Shown here: positions 50,343 to 62,420 of the stretch, one piece after another
How positions within the stretch are numbered: position 1 is the stretch's first letter
Layout of the letters: every line of letters begins with the position of its first letter
Assembly (NCBI GenBank): GCA_003342815.1
Contig: PTEX01000035.1
Location: 372,001 to 436,000, forward strand
Reading direction: 5' to 3'
Length of the DNA stretch: 64,000 bases
Source of the DNA: Eudromia elegans
Taxonomy: Eukaryota > Chordata > Aves > Tinamiformes > Tinamidae
Program-made: the position numbers and the translations under genes
The notes under the pieces: generated by a model
The model's database searches: none
The model's input: the letters and a program-made list of their open reading frames with translations, nothing else
What the model was told of the DNA's origin: nothing

Positions 50343-50366
50343 ATTCTATGATTCTATGATTCTATG
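50343..50366 (+). repeat. CR1 terminal (ATTCTATG)x3
   Basis: Three perfect 8-bp units at the 3' end of CR1 copy 1. In CR1 elements this short terminal repeat, instead of a poly(A) tail, is thought to be recognised by the element's own reverse transcriptase. Copy 2 retains two degenerate units. Confidence 0.97.
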
Positions 50367-53300
50367 ATTATATAAATTATTGTAGAATGCACTGTAGAAT
50401 GACTAAATGTATCCCTGAAGTTAACTTTTTTTTTCCCCCCCATTTAAAATAATGTCTTGCTCCTGTTTAGACTGCAAAGCCCTGTGCCTTCGGAACAGGT
50501 ACTGGTCCAGGTCTGTTTTCCATGCGTGAAAGGACCTCTGGCACTACCATAACATCACTGTCTTATTCTTTCGGATCTCAAGCAAACTAAGTCTATCCTA
50601 ATACTCCACTTCCCTCAACAACAGAGGAGACAAACCGGAGACCTTACCCATAGTAGATCTATGGTAGAGCTCTATAGGCATTCTTCCTAATGGGACAGAA
50701 GCTTAAACCACCAGAGAATTTACTTGGCTAGGGTAACCTACTTTATTTCCCTTAAAAACTAAATGCTAGAAAAGGAGCAGCCCCCCTTCCAGTGCAACCA
50801 TTTACAGGACAGCCTCTGCCAATATGCCTATGTCAGTTGAACTGTGATTTTTCACCACACATCTAACCAACGTTACTATGCCAGCAACACTTTCTCAAGT
50901 ATAGCCAAGCTTAATTTGTGAGGCAATTGCAAAGATCATCTTTTTTTCCATGTATCCATGCGATATGAATTTTGTGCGAGATGGAAAGCTTATTAAAAAT
51001 CTGTCAACCCAAATGTCCTGTTTGTCAGCTAGAAAAAAACAACACAAAAGATGCATGGAACAATAGCCAAAGGAAAAAGTTTTCATGTTTTCATCATCTG
51101 AAAGAGGATCAGGCGGTGTGCAGTGTTTTTTCTTTTTTATGATGAATTAAGTGTCTTGCTTGCATTAATTACAAGAAACATTTGAGTCAACTGTTCTCAG
51201 CTTGGATTAATTTCATGATTCAAATTATCCGGAATTTACAACACATTTGTGTGTGTTTCATATTGGGACAATTTTAATCTTAGTAAATTAAGAGCTACAA
51301 TTTATGTTTCATGTGATTCAAAGAAGTATTTCATTTTACTTTGTTCCCATATAATAACCACCCTTCAGAATTCAAAAGGTTTATCACGTTGAGAAGCAGT
51401 TAAAAATAGGAAAGATTGACTTCAGTAGGGAGTGTTACAGAGCTGGAATTTCTGATCCCTTTAATTCACTAAGGAAGTTCAAGTTAGCTTTGGGGCCAAT
51501 CCGATTTACACATCTGCACCATCCTTGATGGAAAAACGTTCCAAATATTTTTTTTTCCTCTTGGACATATGTCAGATATGGAAGTGTGAATTGCTCAACA
51601 CAAAAATAAAATAGACCATTTCTATGCAGCTGTAGTTTGCAATAAATACAGAAAGGTCACAAACCATCAAAATTTACTAGCAAAACATATCTGTGTGCAC
51701 CGATCTTTCCTGTGAATGTTTCCTCTGGCTTCACCCACATGCTGCATCCAAGGTTCCCTGTAACAGAGTGGTGGTACTATATTCTCGTGGCTGCATATGA
51801 AGGGAAAAATAGTCTTTGCATCCCTGGAGAAAACTCAGTAGTGAATTGAATTAAAAAGAAATGTGCATAGAATAAAATATTACAATTATTAAATAAACAA
51901 AAGCCTGGACATATAAATTTGGGCCTGAAACTGTCCTATATACTCCTTTCACATTACTTTCTCTGAAAAACACACTTCAGATACTCAGTAGCTTACACAA
52001 TCTGAACATAATATAACTCATAATCAAGATCCAGAACTGCCACAGAATCCAAGCCATTTCACGTCCCAACTTATTTTTAGATTTGCAGCTTATCATCAAA
52101 ATTTGATGATGAATAGTGCCATGACAGTGATTTCTGTACAGATGTCAAAACTTCTGTGAAGACTCAAATGCTTTTTGGAATATAATTAGGCCACTTGACC
52201 AAACAATGACAATTCTGTACCCACCATCTTAATAAAACTTTACCTGACGTATCTAATAAAGAATCCGCTTTAATACAGGTAAACTGATAAATTACAGAAC
52301 GTGTCTACATCATTCACAAATTCATTCTTGTATCATGAAGCTATGTTTGCACATCAATAAACCTCAGCCGGGACTGGAAACTTATATGCACACTCTCCCT
52401 ATGAGTCTGAAGAGCATCACAAATGATTTAACTGCTGCACACTTCTCTCCTGGTAGAGTAGAAAAAGTTGGCTGTGAGATTAAAAGGTCAGACCTGATTG
52501 CCTGTTTAAACAGATTCAATCAGGACTGTGGCACTGACATTTCAACTTTAGATGTAATTATTTGCTTATGAGTTATATTTATATGTTCACCTGGTGACTG
52601 CGAATACAAACATGAAGTGAGAAAAGAGTAAATGTAGACTCCTTTAAAGGAGCAAACTCTCATCCACTGCAGTAGTCATTCGAACTATACACTACAAGGA
52701 CTGCCAGCTTTAGTCTTCCACCATATCATTTTGAGGAAGGGATTTACTAATATTTTTAGTATGCAGAATTATATGGAGATGGTCCCAAGGACCTGGATGA
52801 CCCCTTTAGAGTCCTTAAGATTTTACTGTACAGTGATATAATGTTCTCTCACAAAATATTGCTCTCTAAAGAGCCTGATAAATGTTTATCTTTGGCTCCT
52901 TTCCCTTCCTGTTTTAACAGTATCATTTCTATACTCTTTGTAATAATCTTTGCAAACTTAATATTTTCATACCAAAACTTCTAATATTTCTACACTCCTA
53001 AAATTTATTCTGCTGAATGTTGCAACTACGCAGGTGGCACAGACCAACATTTCTTTTAACTGATTAAAACTTGAGCTGTTCCTAAAACATCTAAGTCATG
53101 CAATGCTATCAGATAAAATCAGAGTTTCTGTTCAAGTCTTATTACATCTTACAATACAGTATCTCTAATAAATTGCACCACGCTCCATACTCCGGATGAC
53201 GTCTACATGCAGGCTTTTTTTTTTCAAACTGACAGGTCCTATTTTATTTATTAGGGAACCAAACTTGCTTGGGACTCTTTAATTTCAGACAGAAGGAGTT

Positions 53301-55939
53301 TAATGATGTTTGGCTCATCCACATGTTTGCATTTTCCGCCAGATCAGCAGTTAGAGGCCTTGCACTTTTGTACAAAACCTAATAAAATTATGGAAAATGA
53401 CAGCAAAAAAAAAAAATGGATTTAAAATGTATTTTGCAGTATGAAACAGTCTAAAAGGGAAGGGGGAAAAAAGAAAATGTAAGAAAATGGGGAAACAAGG
53501 GGAAACAAAAAAAGTGTGTTGAAAATATGCTATAATATGAAAAAAAACCTACACAGATCAAAAAGGTAATTGCTTTGAGTACACAATCATTTCTGAGATC
53601 AGAGCTTTCATAGTTGCCTCTAACTAATTGGGAAGTGATATCCAATCTGAGGTCGCCAGTGGAAAGTCTGTGGTATTCTCACCTCAGTCCCTAGAAGACA
53701 GTAGTCCTCAACAGTAAAACCACTTCCAATTCAGAAAGTTGGCAGTTTATGTTCAAGCGAGACTAGGACTTAAGCTCCCAGGGAACTGAACTTCCTCTCA
53801 CCCTGCGAGGGTGCGTCCTATTGAGCCAAGGTGAATCACTATGGCCAATTTTTATAGATTGTCAGATATTTTAAAAAATGAACTTGATGCTTTCATACTT
53901 TATCTGCGTTCTTTTACACAAACATTTACCATAACTATTCATAAACTGGATCTGTAGCGGTAGAGTTCTGTAAATCTTAACTTTCTAATATAATAGGAAG
54001 AAAAGTCTGTTACAACTATTTGTAAATCGTATTTAAACTGAAAACAAAATCACCCGTGAATGTAAAAGACACCAAGCTAAAGAAAAAAGTTCCATCAGTT
54101 GAAAAGTGGTTTATCTTTGCTTTTTTTTTTTTCTTAAACCTCATTATCAAGAGCTCTGCAGATAGTCTTTTTCTGCTAATCATACCACAGTCCTGGTTTC
54201 TGCATATATGCATATGTGTACAGCAGCTGTCATCTGATACACATATTTAAGAGCAGAACTGGCTGAAACTTGCAGCACCAAATGTTTTCCTACAGAAAAT
54301 GTTTCTCTGACAACAGCAAAACTTGCTATAAGACAAGCTGCAAAGAACAAGATAAGTTGCAAAGCGAAAACCAAAATCAAAAGTTTCAGTACTTCAAAAT
54401 CCTGATTGATTTTTCCAGAATGTTTTAGTTTTGAAATAAACCTAAATTTCAATTTCTTTCATGTTATATGACAAATGCAATGAGAAAGAAAAAAGAGTCA
54501 AAGAGTCAGAAATGAAGGTGAAATGTTATCTCAATAGTTTTAGCTTGTGGAAAATCATCTCTTGTTTGGAAGCAAAGGCCAATGTAAGACAGGGCTTATT
54601 CGTGCTGGAACATAAGAAATTCTGAAACTGATATTCTCATCACACAGAACCACTAACCTGCTGTGCAAATGCACACCAAGCGATGAATTGCTACAAATGA
54701 AACACTGAAACATCAAGTAAAAGTATACAGGGAAGTCTACACAAAGATCACCTTCCGCCCAGCGGGACAGCAAAGCCTGGGCAAGCACATAGCCTCCCAA
54801 CAGCCCTCATGCTACACAGCCAGCGCTGTTGCCAATTGTTATCTCTTTCCTCCACCATAACCCCCTGTCTGCAGTCTAAAGCTTCCAAAAACCAGTGCTC
54901 TGTAACAAGCAAACTGGAGCATTATTCCATGCAGCCCTTTCTCATTGCAAAGCAGAGGCCCAGCAGGTCTGCAACACCACCCGCCTCCACCATGCTAATG
55001 GCTTTCACACCATGGGACGCTGGGCCAAGATGCACAACAAAGTCACAACTGTGCTCGAGCGGGGATCTGGCTCACACCTCAAGCAATTCCTGATCTTTAT
55101 TGCACCTTTTTTGTGTGTGTGTGCAAAAGGCTGGAGTCACATTCTTGTTTCGCATTTGTTCACCATTCAGAAATGTATTATTGAAGCATTGTCATGGAAA
55201 CAGTAAAGGCTGAAATTTTATTTTAAAAAACAATCTAAAAGCGGTTTAGGCAATTCTCCTCAGATCAGAGCTCCTATATGTTTTCAGGCACAGCTATATT
55301 AGACATCACTAGTGACTGAAGAAAATCTCTCCAAACTTTGCTTATTCAATAAGAATCAAAACACTGTGGAACGGCAGGGAGCCTCCTTTGGTTTCCTGCC
55401 TCCTTTCCTCCCATTTACCCAATATTCCTGCCTGCTCTTCTCTCCTGATAGCTTCTTTCATGGTGCACTTTCACCTTCTTGCTGCCTCTGCCACTCAGTA
55501 TCAATTTTTTAAACGCCACTGCAATCTAGTAGCTGCTATTGCCTTGCAAATAAAACAATATGGTCAGATATGGTCACAATATGCAGTGTGTTAATGACAA
55601 CTTTTTGGCACAGGTTGTGGAGGAGCTGATGAGGAGAGGTGGGCTACTGGACCTCAAAATAACAAACAGGCCATTAGGGCTCTAGAAGGAAGAGGGGCCC
55701 AGGAGAGCTGGTTAGTTTTCAAGTGGCACTTCCTCCATGCCCAGCAACAGCGCATCCTGGTGTGTGAGAAGTCAGGCAGAGGGGGAAGGAGATCTGCATG
55801 GATGAGCAAGGACCTTGTGGTAATGCTCAAGCAGAAAAAAGTGGTATACAGAATGTGGAAAAAAGGACAGGTCCCTTGGTAGAAATACAGGAATGTCATC
55901 GGGGATTGCAGAGACACGACCAGGAAAGCTAAGGCGTGT

Positions 55940-56509
55940 TTGGAATGTAATCTAGCGAGGGACGCTAAAAATACCAAGAAAAACTTTTTCAAATATATTA
56001 ACAAAAAAAGGAAGGTCAAGAAAAACATCAGTCCACTGGTGAACATGGTGGGTGCCCTGGTTACGAAAAACACAGAAAAAGCAGAGTTGCTGAATGGCTT
56101 CTTTGCTTCAGTGTTTACCATGGGCAGCCCTTTAGAACCCCAGGTCCTAGGGACAAGGGAAGAAACTGAGAGAGAGGAAGACTTGCTCTGGGTAGAGGAA
56201 GATTGGGTCAGAGAGCACCTGAGGAAACTCAACAAATCCATGGGCCCCGATGGGATGCACCCCAGAGTGCTGCATGAGCTGGCGGATGTCGTAGCTGAGC
56301 CGCTCTGCATCATCTTAGAAAGGTCCTGGAGAACAAGGGAGGTGCCGGAGGACGGGAGGAAAGCCAGTGTCACCCTGGTCTTCAAAAAAGGAGGAGCCGA
56401 GCAACTACAGGCTGGTGAGCCTGACCTCCATCCCTGGAAAGGTGATGGAGCAGCTCATCCTGGCTGCTGTGTCCAGGCACATGGAAGAGAAGAAGATGCT
56501 CAGGAGTAG
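55940..56509 (+). pseudogene. CR1 ORF2 fragment between endonuclease and RT, copy 2
   Basis: This frame carries the linker and N-terminal RT region of CR1 ORF2: 'NTKKNFFKYINKKRKVK', 'LLNGFFASVFT', 'EHLRKLNKSMGPDGMHPRVL', '[17 protein letters not shown]' and '[18 protein letters not shown]'. These are the standard blocks before '[20 protein letters not shown]'. The meaningful part ends at about 56390, where the frame is lost at an A-run. The remaining codons to 56509 ([16 protein letters not shown]...) are out of frame. The conserved continuation lies in another frame from about 56400 on and is listed next. Confidence 0.88.
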
Positions 56510-57230
56510 CCACCATGGGTTCACCAAGGGGAGATCATGCTTGACTAATCTGATAGCCTTCTATGATGGGGTGACTAGATGGATAGATGAGGGCACAGCA
56601 GTGGATGTCATCTATCTGGATTTCAGTAAAGCTTTTAACACCATCCCTCACAGCATCCTCCTGGGCAAGCTCCAGAAGAGTGGGTTAGATGAGTGGACAG
56701 TGAGGTGGATTAGGAACTGGCTGCATGGCAGAGCTCAGAGGGTGGTGATCAGTGTTGCAGAGTCCAGCTGGAGGCCTGTGGTTAGTGGTGTCCCCCAGGG
56801 GTCAGTCCTTGGTCCGGTCCTGTTCAATTTATTCATTAATGACCTGGATGAAGGAATGGAGTGCTCCCTCAGCAAGTCTGCTGATGACACCAAACTGGGA
56901 GGAGCAGCTGATAGCCCTGAGGGCTGCACTGCCATCCAGAGGGACTTGGACAGACTGGACAACTGGATGATGAGAAACCTCATGAAGTTCAACAAGAGCA
57001 AGTGCAGGGTCCTGCACCTGGGCAGGAATAATCCCAGACACCCGTACAGGCTGGGGACCGACCTTCTGGAGAGCAGCTCCACAGAGAGGGACCTGGGCGT
57101 CACGGCGGACGACAAGTTGACCATGAGGCAGCAGTGTGCCCTCGTGGCCAAGAAGGCCAATGGGATTTTGGGGTGCCTTAAGCAGAGCGTCTCCAGCAGG
57201 TCGAGGGAGGTGATTCTGCCCCTCTACTAA
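56367..57230 (+). pseudogene. CR1 ORF2 fragment: reverse transcriptase core, copy 2
   Basis: Open for 287 codons, of which those from about 56400 are the true RT frame ([86 protein letters not shown]). It ends at a TAA (57228-57230) where copy 1 reads Cys-Ser in [10 protein letters not shown]. The GVPQGS block is intact here, unlike in copy 1. As in copy 1, the residue before ADD is Ser (TCT at 56877-56879) rather than Phe, and 'KAFN' stands where most CR1 have 'KAFD'. After the stop, CR1 protein similarity resumes ([20 protein letters not shown]) and is then lost again by the one-base change near 57350. Confidence 0.9.
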
Positions 57231-57487
57231 GCCCTGGTGAGGCTGCACCTCGAGTACTGTGTGCAGTTCTGGGCTCCCCAGTGCAGGAGGGATGTGGAGC
57301 TGCTAGAGAGAGTCCAACGCAGGGCTACAAAGATGATCAGTGTCTTGGACCATTTACTCTTGAGGAAAGACTGGGAGAGCTGGGCCTGTTCAGTCTGAAG
57401 ACAAGAATGCTGAGAGGGGACCAGATCAGTGTGTATAAGTAACTCAAGGGAGGGAGTGAGGAGGATGGGGCCGGCCTCTTCTCAGTA

Positions 57488-57679
57488 GTGGCCAGCAATA
57501 GGACTAGAGGAAACAGTCACAAACTGAAGCATCAAAAATTCCACAGGAACTTGAGAAAGAATTTCTTAACAGTGAGGGTGACAGAGCCCTGGAACAGGTT
57601 GCCCAGAGAGGTGGTGGAGTCTCCTTCTCTGGAGATCTTCAAAAACCGCTTGGACACAATCCTGTGCCATGTGCACTAG
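57488..57679 (+). pseudogene. CR1 ORF2 C-terminal fragment, copy 2
   Basis: The last piece of the CR1 ORF2 frame in copy 2: '[21 protein letters not shown]' then '[35 protein letters not shown]'. This is the standard ORF2 carboxy end, with the WNRLP and VVESPSLE blocks. It retains the ancestral frame in the part that copy 1 has lost by a one-base insertion. The Met at 57488 is internal and not a start. Confidence 0.85.
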
Positions 57680-57862
57680 GTTACCTGAGCATGCAAGGGA
57701 GTTGGACTAGATGACATCTAGAGGTCCCTTCCAACCTTAAGTATTCTGTGATTCTATGAATAATCACAGCACTTGCTCTGCACTGATTTCCTTTCCTCCT
57801 GTTTTTCTAGTCAACAAGAGAGCTGAGGAGAAGTGGTCATTTTATGTATCTGCCACTCCAGC

Positions 57863-58093
57863 CATAGGATTACAGGATAATGCAGTCTGGAAGGGACCTC
57901 AGGTCTGTAGTCCAACCTCCTGCCCAAAGCAGAGTCCACTAGGAGCTCACAGCAGCTTAAACATGGGTTTCTTTGGGGCTAGGTCTTGAAAATCTCTAGG
58001 GATGGAAGCTGTACAATCTCTCTGAGCATCCACATACACAGCTGCACTGTCCTCCTGGTGAAACCACTAATGCTTCTGAATAGCTTTTTACTG
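57863..58093 (-). mobile_element. CR1 LINE 3'-terminal fragment, older subfamily
   Basis: The plus strand shows TGCAGTCTGGAAGGGACCTC, TAGTCCAACCTCCTGCCCAA, GTCTTGAAAATCTCTAGGGA, TGGAAGCTGTACAATCTCTC and TGAGCATC. This is antisense CR1 3' sequence of a subfamily different from copies 1 and 2. It begins only about 105 bp past the 3' end of copy 2 and runs in the opposite direction, so the two tails point toward each other. The strong divergence marks it as the older insertion. Confidence 0.8.
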
Positions 58094-58149
58094 GAATATG
58101 CACTTAGGATAAGAAGGCAGCTTGATGAACAAAAGGAATATAAACCTTT

Positions 58150-58204
58150 ATTTAGTACTGTTAAAGGAATATATCTATATATTTGTGTGTGTATATATAT
58201 ATAT
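58150..58204. repeat. TA/TG-rich simple repeat
   Basis: A mixture of TATATC, GTGTGTG and a run of TA units ending at 58204, in a longer AT-rich zone that continues with CA/TA units at about 58353-58386. Confidence 0.85.
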
Positions 58205-61142
58205 CACAGGATAAATATAATAATATATAAAACTAGCATACATAAATATAGCATTCCTGATCAAGAACTGTCTCTGAATAAACCTCATCCAGGTAGGTGG
58301 TATGTACATCCTATAAACTTTTAAGTTTATTTATGTGTCTATCTATATCCATGTACACACAAACACATATATATACACATACATACAAAAATAAACTATA
58401 TGTAAGCTTTTCTTATTTTATATGGCCATGTGCATATATACCCCAACTTAGTTTATATTGTTCACCTATAATGGTCCTAAGAATAAAGTTGCTTATCTGT
58501 AAGAAGCAAATCAAATCCCTTTGAAAAATCAGAAGCAAAGTTCTAGAATTTATTATCTTTCAGTTTTTGAAAACACTGAGAATATGGACATCAAACAGTG
58601 GAACATAATCTCACAGCACTCCTCCACCCTTACCAAGGTGTGCATTGAACAGATTTCTTCTACACCCAACCCCACAAACGAAATCCCACTAGACAGTTCA
58701 CTATTGTAAAATATCAGACAAACTAAGTCTTCAGAAGGATGATTGTAAACAGGTCGTGACAAGTTTTCGTTCTGTAAGGAGTTAAATGAGAAGGACCTAA
58801 AGAAAACGTTAACTGCTTAGACCCCTGTCTGGAAAAAAGTTTGCTCCGAGGCTAACACCAAGGTTTCAGTAGGGTGGGAAAAAGCTGCTTGGATATCAAA
58901 AAGGAGAATAGTGCAGATGAAATCCTAATTCGAACAGCAGCACAGAATCATAGCACAGGATGTTACAAAGGCTGTGTGAAGTTCTGTTCACATACTTAAA
59001 AGCATTTCTTTACATGGCTACCACTGAAAGAAACTTGGGCGTTCTAGTTTCAAGATGTAGTGAAGTACATGGCATGGCTTTCTTCTCTGTCTTGCTACAC
59101 AAGCCTTATTATAGAAAAAAATTATATATAATTATTGCACAAAATCTTACCTTATACAGCAGCAAATAGCAGACATTTTATACCATATTAAAATTGTACA
59201 TTCGTGCGGAATTTCAAAGAGTATGTTAAGCAGTTAAGATCTTAAGCACACACTGAATTTGCACACAGTTTTATAAAGAGATTGCAGTGTTAACCATGAA
59301 TGTGCAAGAACTGGATGCCTCTACTTTTTATCAGAATTTCCCAAAGATTACCAAGAATTATCTTCTGGGTCTAACTATAAGAAAATATTTAGTTCAAATA
59401 ATGCATCCATCAGTGCAGACTGAAAACTAGACTCCTCCATAAAGAATGCGCTTACTGCCAAAAATCCAGTATTTGCTTTAAATACTATGGTTTCATCACT
59501 ACAAAAATCTTTTCCCTATTGTCCATGCCATCTTCTCCAGTACCCAAAAAAAGGAGCAAAGCACTATCAATGAATTCGCTTCTCCTCTTCCAAACTTGTT
59601 CATGCTTCCATCTGACCAGCTCACAGAAGAGGACAAGCAGCTGCAGGGCAGCAAGGAGGAGTAGGACTGTTGGCAGCTCCAGAAGGGCTTGATTGCTGCC
59701 CCCTTCCAGACCCTCCCCTGGTACTGGCCAAGCAGAGACTGGCTGCAGGTAGCACTATCTCATCCTGGCAAAGGAGTGGGACAAAAGCAGTGCAGATTCC
59801 ACAGCAAAGTGATCGGCAGGAACACAAAGTGTAGGGAGGAGCACAAAACTAGGACCGCAGGTTTCACGACATATACTACAGTGAGTGACAAGGCTTAAAC
59901 AACTTACTAATTTAGGTCTGAATATTTACAAAAGCCATCATTTAGGTAGCATAGCACATGGCGCTGATAGATAGAGCATGAGGTACACTGGACACACATT
60001 TGGATCCAATCCATAGAATAGCTAAAACGTCTGATGGAAAACATAAGAACATATGCACATGTGAAGAAAAAGAGGAAATAGAGCCTGACATTTTAACAGC
60101 AAAGGTGAATATCTAATCAAAATACTTCCATTTGCATAGCCATTAGTATTTCTGAATGCAGTAATAGTAGCAGGTACTCAGAGACTGGGAAATTTTGAGC
60201 CCTTTTAATTGAGGTGTCTGAATAGGGTGCTCCTGTTTCAAAAGGCTGAATCTGATTTTCAATGGAATCGATCATTTCAATTAAATAGACAGATTCTGGA
60301 TAAGTGGAAACATTTTGATGAATGTTTCTCAAAAGGAACATGGGGAAGAAGATGAGTTTAAGAGAAGCGGGGGGGGAAAAACTCAGAAAAAAAGAGAAGG
60401 GGAGAAGGAGGACACCGGGCCTCAGCCAAGCCCTAGTTACTGCTTTTATCATGTGCCTGGAACTGTATATATGTGAGTATGAGAGGGAAATGAGCCAGAA
60501 CAAATAAAATTGCAGAGTAAATGCTAAACATGTTTTTCTTCTCCACCTCATGGGAGAATAAATATTTTATCCTGCTACAGTTCTATTATTTATCTTCTTC
60601 ATACCACATCCAATTGGGAAGTGAAACTGTTAAGACTTAATGTCAAGGTTTAAGGGAACTGTTTCATTTTGAGTTCAAATGCTTCAGTTTGGCAGTAGAA
60701 CATCTGCTTCAAATGTTTCGGAGGCTCTTGACATTTACTACACCATGCCCCCAAAAATTCAAGTAACTTAGAGCATCAGTATGTACATCGTAAAACTCAA
60801 CATTCCTTGCAGTTTGTGTCCCTTGTACACTGCGTGTCACTCAAGTGCCAAAAATAATGTGGCACTCTAAGAATTTTACTTCAGCAATGTAATAATGCAT
60901 TTTTTATTGCTCTGATAAAAATACCACTTATTTCTTAGTATAAACAAAGATGACAGGTTATACAAAAGTGAAAGAAGGAAATAGGAAAAAATGAGAGAAA
61001 GGTTTATGAGCACCATGATCTGCTCCTTCATGTCACTGTAGAGCACTGTTTTGTGTGTTTCTGATCGGAATTTAGAGCTGCAGCTGTATTTCTCAGTGAA
61101 TAGCAGTTAAAAAAAATTAAAATCATGCCCTATGATACATGG

Positions 61143-61236
61143 TGCGGCTCTGTGCCACGTGCTCTAGATGCCCCTGCTGGAGCAGGGGGATCCCTAGAGG
61201 TCCCTTCCAACCCCAACCATACTATGATTCTGTGAT
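61143..61236 (+). mobile_element. CR1 LINE 3' tail remnant
   Basis: A stretch of about 94 bp matching the last part of copies 1 and 2: 'CTGTGCCACGTGCTCTAGA', 'TCCCTAGAGGTCCCTTCCAA', and an end of 'CTATGATTCTGTGAT' (ATTCTATG-type units). The 'TTGGACTAGATGACA' segment present in the long copies is shortened. It has the same orientation as the long copies and is antisense to SUGCT. Confidence 0.85.
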
Positions 61237-62311
61237 CTTATATATGTTTCTGAGGTTACAAAACAAACAGTAGTAGTAAGCAGTAAGAATGGAGTATTCT
61301 CATTATATCAATTTGCTTGCAATTGACCCTAGAACTAATAAATTAAAAAAAAATAGTACAACTGGACTTTTAATTGAATTTTTTATATAGTAAAATGTAG
61401 CCAAATAGCATCAAAGAAAGGTTATTTCAAGGCCAAATTTACTGAATGGTTATGCTAAGTAATGAAAAACGTACTGCAAAAGTTCTGTGTCTTTAAAGGA
61501 TAACAAATATACACCCAAGTCAAAATGCTAACTCAAACCAACCCCTTCAATTAATGTAGCAAAAGGATCAATAAAAGAACAAAGTACTTCTCAAACCTAC
61601 ATGTGCATTGGAATGGTGAATACTAGATATGTGAATTATTTCATGCTATGTGTGCGTAGAAGGAGGCCACAGGAGTACCTGTGGGCTGTTCAGGGGTGAC
61701 AAGAAGCATCTCTTCCAGATGCAAAAGACCCTCTACAAAGAACCAAAATACAAGTCCTATTTATTTGCTACTTTCCCTTCAACACCATGTGAAATTTTCA
61801 ATTCAATGTGACAGTCCACACCAAGCAATAATGCATAAAAGTTTCTGGGCTATTCATTGCCTCTGGAGTTATTCCATAAAATCACAGTCAGAAGGAAAAT
61901 GCGCATGCATGAATATGGTCTTTGGATCTACAGCGTGTCCTTTGTGGATCTTAATACCAGTCAATGGAAGCTATAAAATACTAGAAAAAAATCTAACTTA
62001 GAAAACAGGCAATTCTTCCCACACCAGATGGCAGCAGATCAGGGCATAGTACAAGAAGAAGGATGCACAAGTGTCAGTGGAAAATGCCTCCATTGCTCAA
62101 AGAAATGCCATCCACCTTTAATTATAATGGCATTTATATGTTTCCACTGGAGCGAGCGAGTTCCTGCAAACAACTGCAAAACTGATACATTAGGCCCAAG
62201 CTAAGTTTAGCTTTAGGCTTTCAAGAAGAAAAATGAGCCAAAAAGGACTATCCATAGAAAGTTCTAATCAGTACTAAATTTGGACTCACATTATGCAACC
62301 AAGTCAAGTGG

Positions 62312-62420
62312 GATATTTTTCATACACTCAGGCAAATGTCCTAGTGAGGAAAAGAGACATTGACCAGGTTGTGAAGCCAAACCATTCTTCCAGAGAACCT
62401 CCCAAAAACAACTTCATAAG
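62312..62420 (+). repeat. Dispersed direct repeat, left copy (about 109 bp)
   Basis: It starts GATATTTTTCATACACTCAG and continues through AGAGACATTGACCAGGTTGT to ACAACTTCATAAG. It resembles 63155-63253 in the same order with substitutions and small indels. I do not recognise the family. It may be a local duplication or a fragment of an undescribed old interspersed repeat. Confidence 0.65.

Larger units (their letters stand above)
49080..50368 (+). mobile_element. CR1 LINE, 5'-truncated copy with long open RT frame (copy 1)
   Basis: A non-LTR retrotransposon of the chicken-repeat-1 family, lying antisense to SUGCT. It starts abruptly inside the reverse transcriptase region, as is usual for 5'-truncated CR1. 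It ends with the typical 3' region (TTGGACTAGATGACATCTAG, AGGTCCCTTCCAACC) and three ATTCTATG units at 50343-50366. An open frame of 405 codons begins at 49093. Visible RT blocks are [34 protein letters not shown] and SADDTKLGG, then the C-terminal [12 protein letters not shown] and [18 protein letters not shown]. Compared with copy 2, one extra base near 50177 (GTGAAGGGTGAC against GTGAGGGTGAC) moves the last ~45 codons out of the normal frame ending '[15 protein letters not shown]'. No clear target-site duplication is seen, as is typical for CR1. The element cannot be autonomous because the 5' UTR, ORF1 and endonuclease are missing. Confidence 0.96.
55588..57758 (+). mobile_element. CR1 LINE, longer 5'-truncated and internally deleted copy (copy 2)
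   Basis: The same CR1 subfamily and orientation as copy 1, and very similar to it in the shared ~1.3 kb. It starts with the ORF2 stretch TTAATGACAACTTTTTGGCA. Shortly after 'AATAACAAACAGG' (about 55668) it jumps to 'GCTCTAGAAGGAAGAGGGGC'. In CR1 as I remember it, this omits a segment between endonuclease and RT that encodes the '...SDHEMVEF...' part. The 3' end has the TAGATGACATCTAGAGGTCC motif and two degenerate ATTCTRTG units at 57743-57758. The coding frame is broken several times: a frame change near 56385-56400 (run of A's in CTTCAAAAAAGGAGG), a TAA at 57228-57230, a one-base loss near 57350, and a TAA in 'TATAAGTAACTC' near 57440. It lies antisense to SUGCT, about 5.2 kb from copy 1. 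Confidence 0.95.

Noticed and set aside
55654-56385. 243-codon minus-strand frame opposite CR1 copy 2
   Set aside because: Antisense shadow of the CR1 ORF2 region. It has no protein similarity of its own and the true CR1 frame lies on the plus strand.
58930-59080. CAGAATCATAGCACAGG, which resembles the start of an antisense CR1 3' end
   Set aside because: The similarity stops after about 15 bases and the following sequence is not CR1.
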